The notes: generated by a model not told the origin, from the letters alone. A DNA stretch of 6,723 nucleotides from an uncultured Synergistia bacterium (GCA_937888925.1 CALARM010000159.1:1-6723), one strand, 5' to 3'. Positions 1-6,228 are shown, numbered from the stretch's first letter. A program made the numbers and translations.

Positions 1-57
1 AAGGGAACGAAATACCAGTTTTACAGTACTATGCTGATTGGCCATAGTGTATCATAC

Positions 58-864
58 TTATGAGTTCAGATTAAGATTATTATCTGAATTCTCTACAACT
101 TTCCTTATATTATTTTTATGTTCGTTTATATAAAAAGGTTTTATTCCGGATTTTATAAGAGAGGTTAATGGTATATTCTCTTCCGAAGGTTTTTCACCTT
201 TTCTGAGACACTGCGAAACCATATCTTTTAAACCTTCCAGATAATATATATTATCTTTTATAAGGTGGCTGTCGTGTCTTTCACCATGAGATGGTATTAC
301 CATTGAAAAATTCATTTCATCAAGATATTTAAGATTTTTTATGTAAATATCTATATGAGTGCCCTGCAGTAAAGGCATGGGGTCTTCTACCATATCACCT
401 GCAAGGAGAATATTTTCCGGCATTACCATTATTACGGAAGAATCTTCCGAATGGCCCGGTAAGTATTTTATTTTTACCGTAGAATCCCTGTCCTGAAATA
501 TTAGCTCACTGTCAAAGATAAGATTGGGAGGAGTAATCTCAATATGTTCCTTTACCATTTCTGGATTTTTTTCTGACATGTCTTTTAGAATTGTTTCTCC
601 TTCTGTCATGATTAATTCGAGACATTTACTGTGTGCTATTATGTCACAATTCTTGAAAGCAGAATTTCCCCATATATGATCGAAATGAGAATGGGTATTT
701 ACCGCATAGATTCTTTTTTTTGTCTTATAGCAGTAATCCAGAACATCTTTTATAGACAGAGGCCCCATAAAGGTATCTATTACAAATACCCTTGTTTCTG
801 TCTGTAATACAGGCAGATTGAAGCAAAATAGTTCCGGGAAGTGAAAGACAGATAATTCCGACAT
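58..864 (-). CDS. MBL-fold metallo-hydrolase
   Basis: This is a soluble metallo-beta-lactamase-fold hydrolase of 268 residues. Numbered from the chosen start, the metal-binding signature HSHFDH lies at 58-63, followed by GHS with His138, the LLAGDM segment with Asp157, and SHG with His193. That is the complete ligand set for a dinuclear metal site. The N-terminal strands (RVFVIDTF) fit the usual fold, and the length is normal for a single-domain member. There is no signal peptide, so it is probably cytoplasmic. The fold covers thioesterases, glyoxalase-II-like enzymes, lactonases and others, and nothing visible fixes the substrate. An in-frame ATG four codons earlier (876) has no ribosome binding site, whereas the ATG at 864 has GGAG six bases upstream, so I use the shorter form. 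It diverges from the 1233 operon across a repeat-rich gap. The family call is firm; the specific function is unknown. Confidence 0.9.
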   Translation of the reverse strand: MSELSVFHFPELFCFNLPVLQTETRVFVIDTFMGPLSIKDVLDYCYKTKKRIYAVNTHSHFDHIWGNSAFKNCDIIAHSKCLELIMTEGETILKDMSEKNPEMVKEHIEITPPNLIFDSELIFQDRDSTVKIKYLPGHSEDSSVIMVMPENILLAGDMVEDPMPLLQGTHIDIYIKNLKYLDEMNFSMVIPSHGERHDSHLIKDNIYYLEGLKDMVSQCLRKGEKPSEENIPLTSLIKSGIKPFYINEHKNNIRKVVENSDNNLNLNS

Positions 865-870
865 AAATAT

Positions 871-874
871 CTCC
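871..874 (-). promoter_or_regulatory. Shine-Dalgarno site that decides the MBL start
   Basis: On the minus strand GGAG ends six bases before the ATG at 862-864. It overlaps the upstream in-frame ATG at 874-876, which itself is preceded only by the CTTCAC-type repeat. This spacing favours the downstream ATG. Confidence 0.6.
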
Positions 875-876
875 AT

Positions 877-941
877 GTGAAGAGTGAAGGGTGAAGAGTG
901 AAGGGAGAATAAATTCTTACGCTTAACGCTTCACGACTCAC
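877..941. repeat. Heptamer repeat cluster with inverted arms
   Basis: Four uninterrupted copies of GTGAAGA/GTGAAGG run from 877 to 904. After a spacer containing the short inverted repeat AGAAT-AA-ATTCT, the opposite arm at 921-941 reads GCTTAAC, GCTTCAC, GACTCAC. These are degenerate complements of the same heptamer in the same 7-base phase. The element starts right next to the discarded ATG of the MBL gene, so the MBL transcript must begin in or beyond it. Heptameric short tandem repeats occur in many bacterial genomes; I cannot assign this one to a named family. It may fold as an imperfect hairpin. Confidence 0.65.
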
Positions 942-1048
942 TCATTAAAAATAGATTACTCATTAAAAATAGATTACTCATCAAAAATAGATTACTCATC
1001 AAAAATAGATTACTCATTAAAAATAGATTACTCATCAAAAATAGATTA
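941..1048. repeat. Six tandem copies of an 18-bp unit
   Basis: Six head-to-tail copies of CTCATYAAAAATAGATTA sit at 941-958, 959-976, 977-994, 995-1012, 1013-1030 and 1031-1048. The only variation is T or C at unit position 6, in the order T, T, C, C, T, C. The array is otherwise perfect, so it is recent or actively homogenised. Because 18 is a multiple of three, one frame on each strand stays open through it, but none has a start codon with a ribosome binding site, so I treat it as non-coding. It lies between the divergent MBL gene and the 1233 operon, where copy-number change could alter promoter geometry. Confidence 0.9.
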
Positions 1049-1078
1049 CCATGATAAAAAAAAATTATAAGTTAACCC

Positions 1079-1109
1079 GATTACAGGAGGAAATAAATAT
1101 GCAAATTTC
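1079..1109 (+). repeat. Leader and start-codon block shared with 6241-6270
   Basis: GATTACAGGAGG at 1079-1090 is followed after eight bases by ATGCAAATTTC at 1099-1109. The same two blocks occur at 6241-6252 and 6260-6270 with a seven-base spacer. Similarity stops right after the fourth codon. This suggests either a decayed paralogue start or a recurrent expression leader. Confidence 0.75.
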
Positions 1110-1155
1110 GAATGTTATATTATATATGATAAACAAAAGATACTATTTACTATGA
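1099..1155 (+). CDS. Small ORF, 18 residues, MQIS start (possible gene remnant or leader peptide)
   Basis: An ORF with a strong ribosome binding site (AGGAGG, eight bases before the ATG) encodes MQISNVILYMINKRYYLL and then stops at TGA. The translation-initiation region matches that of the DUF4105 gene at 6260, including the first four residues. Two readings are possible. It may be the 5' stub of a lost MQIS paralogue, since nothing resembling the rest of that gene follows. Or it may be a real short hydrophobic or basic peptide, perhaps a leader upstream of the 1233 operon. No in-frame continuation links it to the next gene. Short length alone gives no coding evidence; only the initiation region argues for translation. 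Confidence 0.35.
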   Translation: MQISNVILYMINKRYYLL

Positions 1156-1232
1156 AATTGGCAGATAATTTTATAGAAAGGAGAGAAAGTCAGAGTTAAC
1201 AGGAGATTTATCTGAACTTTTGGAGGTTATTT

Positions 1233-1886
1233 ATGGATGATATTAAATTAAGAGAAAACTATGAGATAGGTGATATATCAAAATTTAAAAATGATTATCA
1301 CCTGATATCCTCTGGAAAAGAGGGAGAACAGGAAATCCACACCATATCCTATACGTCTCAGGAAATATCAGACATACTTGAAGACGGAACAATTGAAGTA
1401 CTAACTACTATAGAAAATATTGAGGTTTTAAAAGGAGGTATTGAGCTTTTAGTTCCAGTAGGAACGAAAGAGAAAATTTTCTTACCTCCCCCTGAAATTG
1501 CTCAGAGGTACCCTCAGGAAGATTTAAAGATTGGTTCCACATGGGATAGAGATTTCAATATGTTACTTTCCCCTCAACTTAAGTGGCCGTCAGGAAATAC
1601 CATACCCATGAAGATACATTACACCCTTGAGGGGTTAGAGGAATTACACAGCACTTTATGTGCGAAGATAAAATTAGATAGCTCTCTTATTATTGATATA
1701 CCGGGACAGAAAGAAAATACTCAGCAGAGCAGAGATACCAGCGGATACAATTATTTTGGACTGGAAGATGGAAAATTATTGAAATCTACTTCTACTATTA
1801 CTAATCTGATTACAGCCAGTGGTAATGTTATAATGAAAACTACAGAAGAGCTAATAATAGATCTCATTGATTTCGATTGGAATTAA
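1233..1886 (+). CDS. DUF6263-like beta-rich protein of unknown function
   Basis: The product has 217 residues, is acidic, and is predicted rich in beta strands. The layout resembles DUF6263-like proteins: an opening strand segment with a Y-x-L pattern (residues 22-24), an LPPP-containing segment ending in GSTWDRDF (101-108), YTLEGLEEL (130-138) followed by CAKIKL, and FGLEDGKLLKS (175-185) before alternating strands to the C-terminus. Those relatives are often lipoproteins or exported, but here there is no signal peptide or lipobox, so a cytoplasmic or unconventional location is likely. The start is well supported by GGAGG at 1222-1226, six bases before ATG. It ends 34 bases before the next gene and probably heads a three-gene unit. 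The family similarity is from memory of the pattern, so the assignment is tentative; that the ORF is a real gene is secure. Confidence 0.75.
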   Translation: MDDIKLRENYEIGDISKFKNDYHLISSGKEGEQEIHTISYTSQEISDILEDGTIEVLTTIENIEVLKGGIELLVPVGTKEKIFLPPPEIAQRYPQEDLKIGSTWDRDFNMLLSPQLKWPSGNTIPMKIHYTLEGLEELHSTLCAKIKLDSSLIIDIPGQKENTQQSRDTSGYNYFGLEDGKLLKSTSTITNLITASGNVIMKTTEELIIDLIDFDWN

Positions 1887-1920
1887 GTAAAGTCATGTAC
1901 TTTTAAGGAGGTGTTTTTTT

Positions 1921-3111
1921 ATGGTAATAAATAATATTGATCTTGAAAAACAAGAATTTGTAACTGATCTGGAGAGGAATATATTTTTACTCTCAAAAGA
2001 AATGCTTTTGAATTACCGGATTATTCCTGAAGAGACCTCTATTAAAATTGTTTCTGAAACTCAGTCTGAAGCCGAAGAACTTTCAAAAAACTACGAACAT
2101 GAAACAGTTTTTTTATTTAATGGTCAGGGGATGTACGAAATTCCATGTAAAATAGCTGCCAAAAGTATTCTTACTAAACAGATGAAAGATTATTTTACGC
2201 AATATATGTATTATAGAAATTGCGTAGATATAGAGTCTTCTGAAGTTTCTATGCTTAGTTTGTTCCTTTACGATCTTGTTAAAGGCATAAAAGAAAATAA
2301 AGAACACTCTGCTGTAACAGGTTATAGCGCAACAATTTCCGGGACAGGAAAAACTAACTGGGCTTTTCAAAGTACATCTTCTCAGGCAACACGCGCTTCT
2401 CATAACAGTAGAGATGAAGAAAAATCCAGAGCTGCCAGAGCGCGCTCAGAAATTGCTACCAGAATTGAAAAACCTATGAATACCATAGCAGGGGATAGAG
2501 TAGAACTTTCATCTACTGCACAGAGGGAAGTATCGGGACGCAGGGAGGAACCTACTGAACCACATAACAGACTCGATGATAATGTAACCGAACACTCCAG
2601 GGATAGGCAGAGTCCGAAAGATGCTCAGAGGCCGGGCGAAACCCGGACGCCGGGAGAAACCCGGAGGCCGGGAGAAACCGGAGAAAGGCACAGAGACGAA
2701 GGAGGGAGGAGACTGGGAGGAGATGCACGGGCTGAAGCAGAGAAAGATGAAAGCAGTTTTTTTGATAACCTGGAAAAACTTTCCAGGCAATCGCACACCG
2801 GTGCTATGAATACAACCTGCTCTATGAATGCTTCAAATAGCCTTGAAGATGCAGCAGGAAACCTTATATCTGCCGTTGGTACAGTAGGCAGTCATACTAC
2901 TGAAGGAGCAGTTCTGGGAGCTGTAGCAGGAGCTGGTCTGGCTGCAATAGGCACAGCATGGTGTGGAACAGGCGCCGGAACGACAGTGGCACTTGGTGCA
3001 GCGGCTGGTGGTGCAATCGGTGCTGTTGTTGGATTTGCAGATGGTCTATGTCAGTCAATGTACTATTCAGAGGGGAATCGAACGGTATTTATAGATTGGT
3101 CTCGACAGTGA
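1921..3111 (+). CDS. Three-part protein with charged linker and Gly/Ala-rich hydrophobic tail
   Basis: I do not recognise this gene (396 residues). Part 1 (1-130) is a compact globular-looking segment, acidic and leucine-rich. Part 2 (about 155-285) is a low-complexity linker dominated by Arg, Glu, Gly, Pro and Ser, including three copies of a six-residue xxPGET repeat at 236-253. Part 3 (about 315-378) is hydrophobic, rich in Gly and Ala with GxxxG spacing (GAVLGAVAGAG, GAAAGGAIGAVVG), and holds Cys348 and Cys377. The tail looks like a glycine zipper or class II bacteriocin-type helical hairpin able to enter membranes. No N-terminal signal peptide is present. AAGGAGGTG at 1905-1913, seven bases before ATG, gives a very strong start. 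It lies between the 1233 gene and a radical SAM gene, so it could be the enzyme's substrate; that is inference. The linker is distinctly more GC-rich than its surroundings. Confidence 0.8.
   Translation: MVINNIDLEKQEFVTDLERNIFLLSKEMLLNYRIIPEETSIKIVSETQSEAEELSKNYEHETVFLFNGQGMYEIPCKIAAKSILTKQMKDYFTQYMYYRNCVDIESSEVSMLSLFLYDLVKGIKENKEHSAVTGYSATISGTGKTNWAFQSTSSQATRASHNSRDEEKSRAARARSEIATRIEKPMNTIAGDRVELSSTAQREVSGRREEPTEPHNRLDDNVTEHSRDRQSPKDAQRPGETRTPGETRRPGETGERHRDEGGRRLGGDARAEAEKDESSFFDNLEKLSRQSHTGAMNTTCSMNASNSLEDAAGNLISAVGTVGSHTTEGAVLGAVAGAGLAAIGTAWCGTGAGTTVALGAAAGGAIGAVVGFADGLCQSMYYSEGNRTVFIDWSRQ
2626..2679 (+). repeat. Three tandem 18-bp GC-rich units coding xxPGET
   Basis: Three in-frame 18-base units at 2626-2643, 2644-2661 and 2662-2679 encode QRPGET, RTPGET and RRPGET. 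They share the core CCGGGMGAAACC and are much richer in GC than the rest of the window. They sit in the charged linker of the 396-residue protein, where length variation would be tolerated. Confidence 0.85.
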
Positions 3112-3120
3112 TAGATTGGT
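3091..3120 (+). repeat. 20-base spaced direct repeat over a stop codon
   Basis: ATAGATTGGT occurs at 3091-3100 and again at 3111-3120. The TGA stop of the 396-residue gene (3109-3111) overlaps the first base of the second copy. It looks like a short slippage duplication; chance is possible. Confidence 0.4.
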
Positions 3121-3160
3121 ACCGTCATTTAACATAGTTTGATTTTACGAGAAATTGTTT

Positions 3161-5143
3161 ATGAATATACTTTTAGTTCAATCGCCCGGACCTGCGGTTA
3201 ATTATGTTCCAGTCGGCATTGCTTATTTAAAATCTTTTCTGTCGAAAGAACATAATGTAAAAGTGCTCGACCTCAACAGTTTATATTATCATCATGAACC
3301 TTATATCTGGAACAGGTTGAGCACTTTGAGCTTTTATCATAATCGTGAAATGTTTTGCGGACTGGTTGCATCTGTTTTTAGAGGCCAGTCCTGTAACGAT
3401 TTTCTTCCAAAATTTAGTGGTTATCTTCAAAAATTAGCTGATTATTCTGCCAGAACAATCATGGAACGATATGATGTTGACTTGATTGGTTTCTCAGTAC
3501 TCGATGTATCAATAATTTCAAGTTTTACAGTAGCCAGCCGGATAAAAGAACTATCACCGGATATACCTGTTATATTAGGCGGGCCTTCATTTTGTAATAT
3601 TTCTTCTCTTAATATAATTCCCGGATTTAAGGAAATGGATTTCTGGAATGCAGTGGTCTTCGGCGAAGGAGAAGAAACCCTTCGGGAACTGGTTGAAAAA
3701 TTTGAGAGAGGAGAAATATCAGAAACAAAAGGTGCTCTTGTAAAAAGTAATGGTAAGTTAATATATGGTGGGGAGAGAGACGAAGTTGATATAACTTTTT
3801 TACCTTACCCGGACTTTACTGATTTTATGTTCAAATTTTATGCCAATCCTATGACTCTTCCTATTATGTCAAGCAGGGGATGCACAGGTAACTGCACTTT
3901 CTGCAGAGAAAAATTATTCTGGAAAAAATACAGAAAAAGAAAGCCGGAGGATGTAGTTTCAGAGATAGAAGAGAGAATAGATAAGTATGGATTTCGTAGT
4001 TTTGTATTCTGTGACTCTTTAATAAACGGAGATACTGGTTGGCTTAAAAATTTCTGCGAATTGATTATAGAAAAGAAATTGGATATTATCTGGGATGCAA
4101 ATGCCAGGATATCTCAGGCAATGAATGGAAAACTCCTTAAACTTCTTAAAAAATCAGGCTGTATACGTTTGAAATATGGTGTTGAAAGCGGTTCTCCTGC
4201 TGTTCTTAAAGGAATGAGAAAAAATATTAAAAATAAACTTATTCAGTCTGTTATAAGAAAAACTCATATAGAAGGCATATATCCCCATGCTTATATGATT
4301 GCAAATTTTCCAGAGGAAACCTACAGGGATACGCTGGAAACTATTAAATTTTTATATAGAAATGTGAATTATATAGATGGTATTACCATACATTCCTATT
4401 ATAAAGATATTGAACATATGGAGAATAATGATGAAGATGAAGAACAAACACTGTTAATACCAAATTTATTACAGTTAATAAGTGGTATACACAGAATTTC
4501 CCGCCTCAGGAATTTTTATAAAGATTTCTTAAACCTGCTTGTAAATATATATTCTAAAATAGCCACTTTTGATCATTTCATAGATTTAAGTAATTCAGGA
4601 ATTACAGAAAAAAAACTTGACGAATTAAATAAGAAATCTTTATATGTAAACATATGTCTTGGCAGAACATCGGTGAAATCATATATTGAACATATACGTA
4701 CAATTGAACCTGAATATCTGGCTCTTTCTTTGAGCTGGAACAATGTGAAGATTTCAGACCTTAAAGAAATTGTTAAAGAGTTAACAGATGAACTTAAAAA
4801 GTCAGGCATTAATTATGAGATAATAAAACCGGTTCTTCCATGCCTTTATGGTAAAAAAAGAAAAAGTCCATGCAGTATTTGCTTTCAGTGGGTAAATCTT
4901 AAGGGTCTTGAGCTTGAGAAAATGATGGTAAAATATAATAAGAAAAATAAAGAACCTCTTTCTTTTAAAGAATTTCAGAGTAAGTTCTGCCGCTCCAGGA
5001 TTTCTTCTTATTGTTACAGGTGTAAGGAATTCAGAAATGGTACATGTACCGGTGTCTGTAATAATCATCATTTTACGGAATTGTCCATGAAAATTCCCTG
5101 TGAAGATATACCTGCTATAAACAAAGATACTCTGGAAAAATAA
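3161..5143 (+). CDS. B12-binding-type radical SAM protein with cysteine-rich C-terminus
   Basis: The protein has 660 residues. The N-terminus (MNILLVQSPGP, then VPVGIAYLKSFL) and GFSV plus LGGPSF (139-144) form the Rossmann-like cobalamin-binding domain typical of this radical SAM class, although the DxHxxG base-off histidine motif is absent. The radical SAM core starts at SSRGCTGNCTFC, where Cys241, Cys245 and Cys248 bind the 4Fe-4S cluster. YGVESGS (339-345) is the usual SAM-contact strand. After about residue 430 comes a long C-terminal extension with Cys561, 571, 574, 610, 618, 621, 629 and 633. Its YCYRC...CTGVC part resembles a SPASM-like auxiliary cluster motif. The ATG at 3161 is preferred: a TTG two codons earlier is possible, but the weak GAGA at 3149-3152 is too close to it, and MNILLV is the normal family start. 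The gene lies 49 bases after the 396-residue gene, likely in the same operon. The reaction is unknown; methylation, C-C bond formation or peptide modification all fit. Confidence 0.9.
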   Translation: MNILLVQSPGPAVNYVPVGIAYLKSFLSKEHNVKVLDLNSLYYHHEPYIWNRLSTLSFYHNREMFCGLVASVFRGQSCNDFLPKFSGYLQKLADYSARTIMERYDVDLIGFSVLDVSIISSFTVASRIKELSPDIPVILGGPSFCNISSLNIIPGFKEMDFWNAVVFGEGEETLRELVEKFERGEISETKGALVKSNGKLIYGGERDEVDITFLPYPDFTDFMFKFYANPMTLPIMSSRGCTGNCTFCREKLFWKKYRKRKPEDVVSEIEERIDKYGFRSFVFCDSLINGDTGWLKNFCELIIEKKLDIIWDANARISQAMNGKLLKLLKKSGCIRLKYGVESGSPAVLKGMRKNIKNKLIQSVIRKTHIEGIYPHAYMIANFPEETYRDTLETIKFLYRNVNYIDGITIHSYYKDIEHMENNDEDEEQTLLIPNLLQLISGIHRISRLRNFYKDFLNLLVNIYSKIATFDHFIDLSNSGITEKKLDELNKKSLYVNICLGRTSVKSYIEHIRTIEPEYLALSLSWNNVKISDLKEIVKELTDELKKSGINYEIIKPVLPCLYGKKRKSPCSICFQWVNLKGLELEKMMVKYNKKNKEPLSFKEFQSKFCRSRISSYCYRCKEFRNGTCTGVCNNHHFTELSMKIPCEDIPAINKDTLEK

Positions 5144-5299
5144 GCATCTGCAACAACTCTGACAGGGGCATTTTTAAGTATATCTCTGATAATTACGGAA
5201 CAGAATGAAACTGATAAAGATGTTAAAATAGAAATTCTTCCTGCTGATTCAATTCAGGTTAATAAAAGGCCAATTTTTCTGGAAGAAATAAAAAAATAA
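5144..5299 (+). other. In-frame open continuation after the radical SAM stop
   Basis: Directly after TAA 5141-5143 the same frame stays open for 51 codons to TAA 5297-5299. The later part reads like real protein (ENETDKDVKIEILP-type charged and aliphatic alternation, then VNKRPIFLEEIKK) and stops exactly inside the terminator hairpin. It has no ATG, GTG or TTG, so it cannot be an independent gene in this frame. It may be the former C-terminus of the radical SAM gene or the remnant of a lost gene. The run of five A before the TAA is a plausible indel site: one more A would shift into a frame open for 21 codons after the ATA, to TGA 5206-5208. Confidence 0.5.
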
Positions 5300-5333
5300 A
5301 ATCTGACTGCCTTAAACGTCAGATTTTATTTTT
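5292..5333. terminator. Bidirectional intrinsic terminator
   Basis: The arms AAAAATAAAATCTGAC (5292-5307) and GTCAGATTTTATTTTT (5318-5333) are perfect 16-base complements around a ten-base loop. The core stem ATCTGAC/GTCAGAT is followed by a T-rich tract on both strands. It lies between the converging radical SAM unit and the 5382-6059 gene, so it can end both transcripts. Confidence 0.85.
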
Positions 5334-5381
5334 CTCATATAAAATAATTTATAAATGGTACAAACTTACCTGAAGCAGTAA

Positions 5382-6059
5382 TTAGAAATGAAGATGAGGC
5401 AAGTTACCTTTTTCTACATGAACTTTTCCCTGTAAGAACTCGCCTAATTGTTTTGGATCCTTCATGTCAATCTTATCAACTGGTATGATATTGCTTGCAG
5501 GCTGATTTCTCGGATCATGGTCAAATGACCATTGTAAAAACTCCTGTAACTGATGAGGATCTCCCATGTTAATATTATTATCTATTTCTGGAATGCCAGC
5601 CTTTACAGGTTCATTCTTAGATGGGAATGTCAGAAAGGAATCAAATTCAATTATATCAGGTATCTTTACAGCAGGCTGTTGAAAATCTTTTTCTACATGA
5701 ACTTTTCCCTGTAAGAACTCGCCTAATTGTTTTGTATCCCCCATATCAATCTTATCAACTGGTATGATATTGCTTTCAGGCTTGTTTCTCGGATCATGGT
5801 CAAATGACCATTGCAAAAACTCCTGTAACTGGTCAGGATCTCCCATATTATTATTCTGTGGACTTGAGTTTCTTGGTGCATGCTTCGATGACCAGGTTAG
5901 AAAAGTATCAAAATCACCTGTCTGAGAAGGCGCATTTGTAAACTGATCTAAACCGGTAACAGTAGTTTCATCTGTTTTGAATGTCTTTTGAAGAGGAGCG
6001 GTTTTAACTATATTATTTGTAAGAAAAAAATTCTTTGATTCAATAGAAATATTTTTCAT
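5382..6059 (-). CDS. Internal-repeat protein with FLxW-type motifs
   Basis: I do not recognise this 225-residue protein. It is made of short repeats around a D/Q-x-x-F-L-x-W/F/G core: FDTFLTW (50-56), QEFLQW (79-84), GEFLQG (113-118), FDSFLTF (139-145), QEFLQW (172-177) and GEFLQG (206-211). Several copies are introduced by MGDP/MKDP-type turns and followed by DHDPRN. Residues 72-124 and 165-217 are near-identical larger blocks, reflecting a recent DNA duplication. There is no signal peptide, membrane segment or catalytic motif. The regular aromatic-aliphatic spacing suggests a binding scaffold or docking array. The start ATG (6057-6059) has AAGGAAG nine bases upstream. The gene diverges from the DUF4105 gene across a shared 200-base promoter region and converges on the terminator at 5292-5333. 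The coding call is secure because the frame is preserved in both repeats; the function is unknown. Confidence 0.8.
   Translation of the reverse strand: MKNISIESKNFFLTNNIVKTAPLQKTFKTDETTVTGLDQFTNAPSQTGDFDTFLTWSSKHAPRNSSPQNNNMGDPDQLQEFLQWSFDHDPRNKPESNIIPVDKIDMGDTKQLGEFLQGKVHVEKDFQQPAVKIPDIIEFDSFLTFPSKNEPVKAGIPEIDNNINMGDPHQLQEFLQWSFDHDPRNQPASNIIPVDKIDMKDPKQLGEFLQGKVHVEKGNLPHLHF
5408..5567 (-). repeat. 160-bp direct repeat, copy A
   Basis: This segment matches 5687-5846 over 160 bases with about ten differences in a hand alignment and no gaps. It encodes residues 165-217 of the repeat protein. The copies start 279 bases (93 codons) apart, so the frame is kept. Confidence 0.95.
5687..5846 (-). 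repeat. 160-bp direct repeat, copy B
   Basis: Partner of 5408-5567, encoding residues 72-124. Of the roughly ten differences, several change residues (for example KPES versus QPAS, MGDT versus MKDP), while the FLQW and DHDPRN cores are untouched. Confidence 0.95.
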
Positions 6060-6100
6060 AATTTATATCTTCCTTAATGTATAGAATTATTTACTTTTAT

Positions 6101-6106
6101 ATTATA
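6101..6106 (-). promoter_or_regulatory. Candidate -10 element for the FLxW-repeat gene
   Basis: The minus strand carries a perfect TATAAT here, which puts a start site near 6094 and gives a leader of about 35 bases before the ATG at 6059. No good -35 is visible at 17 bases, only a T-rich tract that could act as an upstream AT element. Confidence 0.4.
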
Positions 6107-6199
6107 CATTTAATTAGTATAAAAAAAAGTATTTATTTGTTAATTTTTTGTTAACATTTTGACAGTGACTTATTTATTATAAAAGTATAAATTAATATC

Positions 6200-6228
6200 T
6201 TGTTAATATCAATATAAAATGTTAAAAT
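6200..6228 (+). promoter_or_regulatory. Candidate promoter for the DUF4105 gene
   Basis: TTGTTA (6200-6205) and TAAAAT (6223-6228) are separated by 17 bases, placing a start near 6235 and a leader of about 25 bases. A perfect TTGACA at 6159-6164 lies upstream but has no -10 at 16-18 bases. The whole region is AT-rich, so chance matches are likely. Confidence 0.35.

Noticed and set aside
1..63. Possible C-terminal tail of a plus-strand gene (frame from 3 to TAG 47, or frame from 1 to TGA 61-63).
   Set aside because: Two frames are equally open over this short stretch and neither carries a recognisable motif. There is also no terminator to mark a gene end. A small ACTATG/CATAGT inverted repeat is present but has no T-run.
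941..1048. CRISPR array.
   Set aside because: The units are contiguous with no unique spacers and no cas genes are present.
902..1054. Open frames through the 18-bp array (LIKNRL repeats on plus, NLFLMS repeats on minus).
   Set aside because: They stay open only because 18 is a multiple of three. No start codon with a ribosome binding site is available on either strand.
2113..2796. Two minus-strand ORFs of about 95 codons inside the 396-residue gene, and a plus-strand 62-codon ORF at 2621-2809.
   Set aside because: They overlap a well-supported gene in other frames and show composition artefacts of the Arg/Glu-rich linker. None has its own convincing ribosome binding site or motif.
4573..5071. 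Two minus-strand ORFs inside the radical SAM gene.
   Set aside because: Shadows of the conserved radical SAM frame, without motifs.
6159..6187. TTGACA at 6159-6164 as main promoter of the DUF4105 gene.
   Set aside because: No acceptable -10 element lies 16-18 bases downstream; nearby TATAAA boxes are at 13 or 21 bases.
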